Origin: Pirellulales bacterium
GTDB lineage: Bacteria > Planctomycetota > Planctomycetia > Pirellulales > Thermoguttaceae
Assembly: GCA_030617125.1 (NCBI GenBank)
Contig: JAUWWA010000102.1
Coordinates: 1-6,606 of the forward strand
DNA length: 6,606 nucleotides
Direction: 5' to 3'
Under the pieces are notes generated by a model, which was given only the letters and a program-made list of their open reading frames with translations, did not search any database and had not been told where the DNA came from. How positions within the stretch are numbered: the first letter of the stretch is position 1; the number at the start of each line of letters is the position of its first letter. Shown one piece after another: positions 1 through 4,221 of the stretch. Both the position numbers and the translations under genes were made by a program.

Positions 1-300
1 CTTCGACAGGCTGCTGGTGGAGGCCGAAAAATCGATCGTGTCGGCCCCCAGCCGCCGGGCGGCCAGCGAAAAACTGGTTTTGGTGCGAGTGGAGTCCTCG
101 AAAAACAGGTTCACGCAGGTCTTGCCAACCAACAGAGGAATCTTCCTCTGTCCTTGTTTCATTGCCATTGCCCGCTTGAACACCATGGCCTTGTCGAGGA
201 TCAGCGTGATTTCCTCGGCCGAAAGTTCCTCGAGCCCCAGCAGGTGGCGCCGTGTCCAGTTTTCGGGAAAAGGGCCTATGTCGACCGCTTCGGTAACCAT
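1..300 (-). CDS. pyrB: Aspartate carbamoyltransferase catalytic subunit, N-terminal part (cut by the left edge)
   Basis: This cytoplasmic enzyme joins carbamoyl phosphate and L-aspartate to make N-carbamoyl-L-aspartate, the committed step of pyrimidine synthesis. One hundred codons are visible, starting at ATG 298-300 and still open at position 1. Residues 66-77 read [12 protein letters not shown], which contains the family's carbamoyl-phosphate-binding STRT-x-TS motif (S70, T71, R72, T73, T75, S76). It is followed by ARRLGAD and then SASTSSLSK at the edge, as in typical catalytic chains. The FFE-x-STRT context plus the SSLSK loop favours aspartate over ornithine carbamoyltransferase. The start is fixed by a strong Shine-Dalgarno sequence, GGAGGTGA, 9 nt upstream (plus positions 310-317). 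A promoter candidate and a leader hairpin precede it, so it is probably transcribed apart from the transporter genes, although it follows the permease on the same strand. The rest of the domain, including the aspartate-binding half, lies outside the window. Confidence 0.95.
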   Translation of the reverse strand, partial: MVTEAVDIGPFPENWTRRHLLGLEELSAEEITLILDKAMVFKRAMAMKQGQRKIPLLVGKTCVNLFFEDSTRTKTSFSLAARRLGADTIDFSASTSSLSK

Positions 301-315
301 TGCGTCGTGTCACCT

Positions 316-339
316 CCCCCCGGAACGCAGTCCCGGGGG
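316..339 (-). promoter_or_regulatory. Leader hairpin overlapping the pyrB ribosome binding site
   Basis: On the minus strand, CCCCCGGGA (plus 339-331) and TCCGGGGGG (plus 324-316) can form eight base pairs with one bulged G around a six-base loop. The 3' arm runs into the Shine-Dalgarno GGAGGTGA, so its first G (position 317) is in the stem and the stem base abuts the rest of the site. There is no U tract afterwards, so this is not a standard terminator. It could reduce ribosome access to pyrB, but no PyrR-type or UTP-attenuator signature is recognisable. Confidence 0.4.
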
Positions 340-383
340 CGTTTGGAGCCTCTTTGGGCAACGGATCTCTTGTAGTTCGGATG

Positions 384-412
384 ATTTTAGCAAGCTATGC
401 CCTTTTTGGAAA
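384..412 (-). promoter_or_regulatory. Candidate sigma-70-type promoter for pyrB
   Basis: Read on the minus strand, a TTTCCA -35 element (plus 407-412, 4 of 6 matches to TTGACA) is followed after exactly 17 bp by a TAAAAT -10 element (plus 384-389, 5 of 6 matches to TATAAT). It lies in the gap between the permease stop and pyrB. It would start transcription near position 376, giving a leader of about 75 nt that contains the hairpin at 316-339. The promoter rests on sequence match and position only. Confidence 0.45.
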
Positions 413-429
413 GCAGTAATCCCAAAGGG
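400..429 (-). other. Weak inverted repeat just after the permease stop
   Basis: On the minus strand, CCCTTTGG (plus 429-422) can pair with CCAAAAAGGG (plus 409-400) with two unpaired bases, four nucleotides beyond the permease stop codon. This placement would suit a 3'-end structure for the transporter transcript. There is no U run, and it overlaps the -35 element of the candidate pyrB promoter, so a terminator role is only a possibility. Confidence 0.25.
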
Positions 430-433
430 TGGT

Positions 434-2065
434 CTACGACCGCACTCGCCATCGCACGTTGAACAGCCAAAGCATGCACCACAGCAGCGAAGCATTGATC
501 ATCGCGTAAAACGCCAGGAAGTTGGAGAATACCGGCCAGTTGGCCGCGATCGTCATCTCGGCCGGATTGCCCAGCGAAAGCGGCAGGCTGAACGCGGCCG
601 CGAACGGGCTGGTGAAGGTGAACGGGCGGACCAATTCCGCCACCGGCTCGGGACTACGGAAGTACAACAGAGCGAAGAACTCCACCGCAAGCGGCAACGC
701 ATACAGCAAGATCAGCAACAGGTACGAGGTCACCATCGCCACCGTCGTCTTGCGGAAAAACACCGAGCAGAACATTGCCAGCACGGTCGTCGTCAGGCTG
801 CTCATCGCGATGATCACCACGTAGCCGACGAGCATCGTCAGGGTGTCGGACCAGTACCTCCATGGCGGCAGCAGCCATGCCAGCAATAGCGGCCAGACGA
901 GGAAGCTTGTCAGCACCACGGAAATCCGCAGGCTCGACAGCAACTTACCCCAGAGGATGTGCCAGGGTGAGACGGCGGTGCAAAGCAGCAGGTCGAGGGT
1001 CTGCCGTTCCCGCTCACTGGTGATGGCGCCGGCGGCAAAGGTCGGTCCGACCAGCATGTTGAACACGAGCACGTAGCTGGTATACCACGGGGCCCACCCT
1101 GGAGCGATGTACAAGCACACCGCCATCAGCGGCAACGCCAGGAACATGCTCAACTGGATCACCAGTCGCAGCATCAGCGTCCCGTGGCCGAACAACTCGC
1201 TGCGCATCTCCTTATCATAGACTGGGTTCGTGCCGCTGGCCATGAGGTCGGTCCGCTTCGGTGGGGCGAACAGCATGTCGGGAAACTGGTTGCTGCGGAT
1301 CACCATGCCGACGGCCGTCTTCTGCTCCAGTTCCGGATCGACCACGTCCTTGGCTTCGCTGCCGACGTCCGGCGGATGCAGCAGCCGCCGGCTGGTTGCC
1401 ACAAACAGCGCAATACACAACGCCAGGCACGCGCCGGGAAACACGCCGGCGAGCACCACAACCCGCAGTCCGGCCAACTCCTCGAACGCCCGGTAGAACA
1501 GCACGCCTGAGATCGCCATCGGCAGGATGATCAGGTACGACACAACCAGCGAGGCGATGGTTCGCGTGAAGTAGCTGCCGGCAGCTAGACAGATCATGCC
1601 GAAAGTGATGACCGAGGCGGCCATGGCGATGTAGGTGGCCAGCACCTCCCACAGCGATACTCCGCCCAGCGGAAGACAAAGCATCACGATCGGCAGCGAC
1701 GCGAACACCAACACGGCCAAGTGGCACAACGAAGCCAGCAGCTTCCCAAGCACGATGGCGCCGGGTCGCATCGGGCTGGCGAGCAGCATCTCGTAGGTCC
1801 GGCGCTCCTTCTCTCCGGTGATCGCCCCGCCGGCGAAGCTCGGCGCCATCATCGACATCAGAACGTACTGGCCGAGGAAGAACAGGTTGACCAGTTGTTT
1901 GGCCTCCGGGTTACTGGCCAAGTCGATCCGTTGCTGCGACGGCCACGCCACGTAGACCACCACGCCCAGTAACCCCACGTAGAAGAAAAGCAGCACAAAC
2001 GCCCGGATTGTCCGGAGGTTCACCAGCAGTTCGCGTTGCAGGACGGGGTTTTCGAAGAGATACAT
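434..2065 (-). CDS. ABC-2 type transporter permease with internally duplicated halves
   Basis: This is an inner-membrane permease of 543 residues, most likely the channel partner of the ATPase at 3235-4161. It has no ATP-binding motif and is mainly hydrophobic. It consists of two related ABC-2 units joined by a polar linker (about residues 227-275). Each unit begins with an asparagine-proline pair before an amphipathic stretch (N6-P7; N280-P281). Each also contains a conserved segment: P75-SFAGGAITGEKER-R89 matches P341-TFAAGAITSERER-Q355, and both continue to GKLLASL or GKLLSSL. By eye, about 21 of 39 aligned residues are identical. Membrane segments lie roughly at 20-41, 59-82, 105-131, 142-165, 168-191 and 199-223, then 296-321, 328-349, 368-400, 407-432, 440-468 and 511-537. 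A usual ABC-2 permease is one such unit and works as a dimer, so this chain could supply both halves. The start MYLFENPVLQREL fits the family, but no Shine-Dalgarno precedes it: a heptamer array lies 3 nt upstream. Two unrelated small genes separate it from the ATPase. The substrate cannot be told. Confidence 0.93.
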   Translation of the reverse strand: MYLFENPVLQRELLVNLRTIRAFVLLFFYVGLLGVVVYVAWPSQQRIDLASNPEAKQLVNLFFLGQYVLMSMMAPSFAGGAITGEKERRTYEMLLASPMRPGAIVLGKLLASLCHLAVLVFASLPIVMLCLPLGGVSLWEVLATYIAMAASVITFGMICLAAGSYFTRTIASLVVSYLIILPMAISGVLFYRAFEELAGLRVVVLAGVFPGACLALCIALFVATSRRLLHPPDVGSEAKDVVDPELEQKTAVGMVIRSNQFPDMLFAPPKRTDLMASGTNPVYDKEMRSELFGHGTLMLRLVIQLSMFLALPLMAVCLYIAPGWAPWYTSYVLVFNMLVGPTFAAGAITSERERQTLDLLLCTAVSPWHILWGKLLSSLRISVVLTSFLVWPLLLAWLLPPWRYWSDTLTMLVGYVVIIAMSSLTTTVLAMFCSVFFRKTTVAMVTSYLLLILLYALPLAVEFFALLYFRSPEPVAELVRPFTFTSPFAAAFSLPLSLGNPAEMTIAANWPVFSNFLAFYAMINASLLWCMLWLFNVRWRVRS

Positions 2066-2068
2066 GGG

Positions 2069-2089
2069 GAATGATGAATGATGAATGAC
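2069..2089. repeat. Heptanucleotide array (GAATGAT)x3 abutting the permease start
   Basis: Three 7-bp units lie head to tail on the plus strand: GAATGAT, GAATGAT and GAATGAC. The array ends 3 nt before the permease start codon (position 2065) and occupies the place where its Shine-Dalgarno site would be. On the transcribed strand it reads as ATCATTC units, with no purine-rich stretch. The same heptamer, in opposite orientation, occurs at 2551-2570. Function is unknown. Confidence 0.8.
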
Positions 2090-2147
2090 GAACTGACTTC
2101 GGACAAGGGCCGTTATGCCAACATCCCCAAAGCGATGACGGGACAGC

Positions 2148-2552
2148 CTAGATATGGCCCGCCATCTTCAAATAGAGAAACGTGTATAGAATGCCTAACA
2201 CCAGGCCGATCCACGATATCACCCCGCCCTTCCCGCCACATTCCTTGGACTTACGCAAGCCGATCCCGCTAAAGACAATCGCCAGAATGGGCAGGAGGCC
2301 CACACCCGCAAGAACAGCCAAGGTGAGTCCCAGGCAAAGACCAGCTACCGCAAAGCCGTTTGTTTTGCTGATCCTCTCGCGCATGGATGTGACAAGCATT
2401 CCGGGTGTTTTCGGCATGTGTTCATCACAAAACTTGAGGCCTGGTACGGCTAGCCGATAACATCCGCGCTTTTTGCACTGTCGTTTCACCGCTGCACGCC
2501 CCGCTTGCTCGTTGCCACATTCTACCTGGAAACCAGTTCTTGTCTCATCCAT
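2148..2552 (-). CDS. Small membrane protein: zinc-finger-like motif fused to a DUF4190-like domain
   Basis: This is a protein of up to 134 residues with no assignable function. Residues 26-45 carry C26-x4-C31-x10-C42-x2-H45, a short zinc-binding-like motif of the kind seen at the ends of some HNH nucleases and DNA-associated proteins. From about residue 64 onward it resembles DUF4190: NGFAVAGLCLG, a first membrane segment (about 66-98), a basic glycine-rich turn (RKSKECGGKGG, 100-110) and a second membrane segment (about 111-130). The zinc motif would lie at one membrane face, probably the cytoplasm. The start is uncertain. ATG 2552 sits at the edge of a heptamer array, an in-frame TGA lies directly upstream (2553-2555), and no Shine-Dalgarno is seen; a GTG at 2489, just before the zinc motif, is an alternative. 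It lies between the nucleotidyltransferase gene and the permease, with gaps of 71 and 82 bp, and a heptamer array flanks it on each side. GC is lower than in the transporter genes. Whether it serves the transporter is unknown. Confidence 0.8.
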   Translation of the reverse strand: MDETRTGFQVECGNEQAGRAAVKRQCKKRGCYRLAVPGLKFCDEHMPKTPGMLVTSMRERISKTNGFAVAGLCLGLTLAVLAGVGLLPILAIVFSGIGLRKSKECGGKGGVISWIGLVLGILYTFLYLKMAGHI

Positions 2553-2570
2553 TCATCATTCATCATTCAG
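2551..2570. repeat. Heptanucleotide array (ATTCATC)x2.9 at the DUF4190 gene start
   Basis: The plus strand reads ATTCATC, ATTCATC and a partial ATTCAG. This is the reverse complement (rotated) of the GAATGAT heptamer at 2069-2089, so the two arrays form an inverted pair around the DUF4190 gene. On the minus strand each unit contains overlapping ATG and TGA. Because the period is 7, start and stop codons fall in successive frames directly before the predicted start at 2552. Confidence 0.8.
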
Positions 2571-2591
2571 CACTATGTCACGGCGGGTCCG

Positions 2592-2610
2592 CGGTGGGCT
2601 TGCCCCACTG
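2592..2610. other. Short GC-rich hairpin between the nucleotidyltransferase and DUF4190 genes
   Basis: GTGGG (2594-2598) and CCCAC (2604-2608) pair around a CTTGC loop. The pairing can extend by a G-U and a C-G pair on the plus strand only. It lies 14 nt past the nucleotidyltransferase stop. No U run follows in either direction, so a role in termination or as an mRNA 3'-end stabiliser is open. Confidence 0.3.
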
Positions 2611-2623
2611 GTTCGCGAGTGTC

Positions 2624-3151
2624 TTACTCCTTTAATTCCTGGCGTATGTTTGCAGGAAGTTGGCTCTCTAGTGTTGGCTGGGCTTCCACCAAGCGCATGA
2701 TGTCTGCCAAGTCCTTTTGTCGTTTGCTCCTGCGTCGTGACTTGTCCAGATAGGCCCAAACCTTTCCTTGAAGCACGTCTGTCACTGATGCCACTCTCAG
2801 TGAGTAGCCGAGTATTTCTTTCTCAATAGAGCGAGAGAGGAATTCTTGGTACCGGATATCGGTTTGAAGTTGGATTCGCAAGTCGGACTTTTGGCTCGTA
2901 AGATTGAGGCTATGTTCAAACTTCTCGACCTTCAGTCCTCGAGCCTTGGCGGCAGCGGCTACCTGGTCAACTTTGTCCGCCGCTACAATGATATCCAGAT
3001 CAAGACTGACGACCGGTTCTGCGTAGGCGTTGACAGCAAGACCGCCGACGACGCAGTATTCCGAGCGAGTCTCTGCGAGTATCTCCAAGAGCTGTTGGAG
3101 AATATCCGTCTCGCCATTTGCGACTCCGTTCATGAACTTCTTTCCGGTCAT
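2624..3151 (-). CDS. AbiEii-like minimal nucleotidyltransferase-fold protein
   Basis: This is a soluble protein of 175 residues with the outline of an AbiEii/DUF6036-type nucleotidyltransferase. Members of this group transfer nucleotides to RNA or protein targets, and several are toxins of type IV toxin-antitoxin pairs. The visible core is VVGGLAV (34-40), then D51-x-D53 in SLDLDIIVAADK, the usual metal-binding pair after a GG turn. A basic motif SKRQKDLADI (142-151) near the C-terminus matches the family's late K-x2-K-D-x2-D pattern. A third acidic catalytic residue is not obvious; D90 and D98 are candidates. It is much shorter than AbiEii toxins (about 300 residues), and no antitoxin-like gene adjoins it, so a toxin role is not supported. 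ATG 3151 is chosen because AGGGGGA lies about 6 nt upstream; ATG 3133, preceded by GGAAAG, is an alternative. The same frame stays open to 3739, but that part overlaps the ATPase and is not coding. GC is about 45-48% in sampled stretches, well below the neighbours, which suggests acquisition from elsewhere. Confidence 0.83.
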   Translation of the reverse strand: MTGKKFMNGVANGETDILQQLLEILAETRSEYCVVGGLAVNAYAEPVVSLDLDIIVAADKVDQVAAAAKARGLKVEKFEHSLNLTSQKSDLRIQLQTDIRYQEFLSRSIEKEILGYSLRVASVTDVLQGKVWAYLDKSRRRSKRQKDLADIMRLVEAQPTLESQLPANIRQELKE

Positions 3152-3234
3152 TCTCTTCCCCCTTCTTCGCGGACAATGGCACACAGCAGGATACGCAAAA
3201 GCATAACCTACGGCTAGCCCAGTTAATCCTTTCC

Positions 3235-4161
3235 TCACGCCACCACCCCCTTCGTCACCAGCATGAACACGTCTTCCAGCGTCGGTTCCTTTTCGGCGAA
3301 GGAATTCATCCGCACGCCGGCGGCGACGAGTTTCTCCATTAAGGCGGCGACCTGCTCGTCGTCGGCGGCCAGTTCGACGGTGACCTGACTGTCCTCGACC
3401 CGCACGTCCCGAGTTTCGGCTTGGCTGCGGATAATCGAAACACCCTCTTCCATCTTCTCCAGGAATTTGATGGTCACGATGCGGTTGCGGCGGATGCGAT
3501 GATAAACGTCGTCGATCGGCCCGTGCATCAGCAGCTTGCCGCGTTCGATGATGCCGATCGAGGTGCAACAGTCGGCTAGCTCGGTGAGGATGTGGCTGGA
3601 AATCAGGATTGTTTTGCCCATCCGACGCAACTCCTTGAGCAACGCTTTGACCTCGATGCGGGCACGGGGGTCCAGGCCGCTGGCCGGCTCGTCGAGGATG
3701 AGCACGGGTGGATCGTGCACCAGCGTCTTCGCCAGGCACAGCCGCTGTTTCATGCCGCGAGAAAGGGTGTTGACGAACGTGTCGCGCTTGCTGGTCAGGT
3801 CGAGCAGATCGAGCACGTCGCCGATGACTTGCTTGCGCCGGCTGCGGGGAATCTGGTACGCCACGGCGAAGAAATCGAGGAATTCCCAGACCTTCATACC
3901 GTCGTAGACGCCGAACACGTCAGGCATGTATCCGACGCTGCGTCGCACGGCCAAGGGCTCTTTGATTACGCTGTGACCGTTGACGACCGCATCGCCGCCG
4001 GTCGACTTCAGCAACGTGGCGAGAAATCGAATCGTGGTGCTCTTGCCCGCGCCGTTGGGCCCGATGAAGCCGAACATCTCGCCCGGCTCGATCTTCAACG
4101 TCAAGCCGTCGACCGCCAACAGGTCGCCGTAGCACTTCGTGAAATTCGTAAGTTCGATCAT
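3235..4161 (-). CDS. ABC transporter ATP-binding protein (ABC-2 exporter family)
   Basis: This is the cytoplasmic ATPase of 308 residues that would drive the permease encoded downstream. The nucleotide-binding domain is complete: A-loop Y11, Walker A GPNGAGKST (34-42), signature LSRGMKQR (133-140, in place of LSGGQ), Walker B VLILDEP with catalytic E158, D-loop SGLD (161-164) and H-loop H190. The Q-loop position reads GYMPD (77-81), with aspartate where glutamine is usual. From about residue 215 there is a C-terminal accessory domain of the type common in CcmA/DrrA-like exporter ATPases, ending in EPTLEDVFMLVTKG. Length and both ends fit the family. The start MIELTNFTKCYG is the typical opening, yet the only upstream purines are GGA, directly against the ATG. 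A heptamer array ends 4 nt before it, so initiation may rely on coupling or be leaderless-like. The upstream gene's stop at 4198-4200 is 36 nt away, which supports one operon. Its permease lies about 1.2 kb further on, behind two small genes. Confidence 0.97.
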   Translation of the reverse strand: MIELTNFTKCYGDLLAVDGLTLKIEPGEMFGFIGPNGAGKSTTIRFLATLLKSTGGDAVVNGHSVIKEPLAVRRSVGYMPDVFGVYDGMKVWEFLDFFAVAYQIPRSRRKQVIGDVLDLLDLTSKRDTFVNTLSRGMKQRLCLAKTLVHDPPVLILDEPASGLDPRARIEVKALLKELRRMGKTILISSHILTELADCCTSIGIIERGKLLMHGPIDDVYHRIRRNRIVTIKFLEKMEEGVSIIRSQAETRDVRVEDSQVTVELAADDEQVAALMEKLVAAGVRMNSFAEKEPTLEDVFMLVTKGVVA

Positions 4162-4165
4162 TCCA

Positions 4166-4221
4166 GTAGTCTGTGGTCAGTAGTCAGTGGTCAGTGCTCA
4201 GTAGTCAGTGCTCAGTGGTGT
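4166..4221. repeat. Heptanucleotide array GT(A/G)(G/C)TCA, about 8 units
   Basis: Seven full 7-bp units and one partial unit run head to tail on the plus strand: GTAGTCT, GTGGTCA, GTAGTCA, GTGGTCA, GTGCTCA, GTAGTCA, GTGCTCA, then GTGGTG. Variation is confined mostly to the third and fourth bases. The array fills the gap between the large envelope protein and the ATPase and runs into the former: it encodes its last seven residues and the TGA stop at 4198-4200. On the minus strand TGA recurs every 7 bp, so the array stops translation in all three frames. It ends 4 nt before the ATPase ATG. Confidence 0.9.

Noticed and set aside
316..339. Rho-independent terminator
   Set aside because: The stem is strong, but no U tract follows on the transcribed strand; the next bases are the pyrB Shine-Dalgarno site.
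17..889. Plus-strand open frame of 290 codons
   Set aside because: It lies antisense to both pyrB and the permease, whose motifs are clear, and its product is an arginine/histidine/glutamine-rich shadow.
2551..3151. Complete type IV toxin-antitoxin pair formed by the nucleotidyltransferase and DUF4190 genes
   Set aside because: The DUF4190 protein is a membrane protein with no antitoxin features, follows rather than precedes the presumed toxin, and the two genes do not overlap.
3152..3739. Upstream extension of the nucleotidyltransferase frame to a 371-residue protein
   Set aside because: The added 196 residues lie in another frame of the ATPase gene, are rich in arginine and low in hydrophobic order, and match no domain. 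A purine-rich site precedes ATG 3151.
4166..4221. Possible CRISPR array
   Set aside because: The unit is 7 bp with no spacers; it is a simple tandem repeat.
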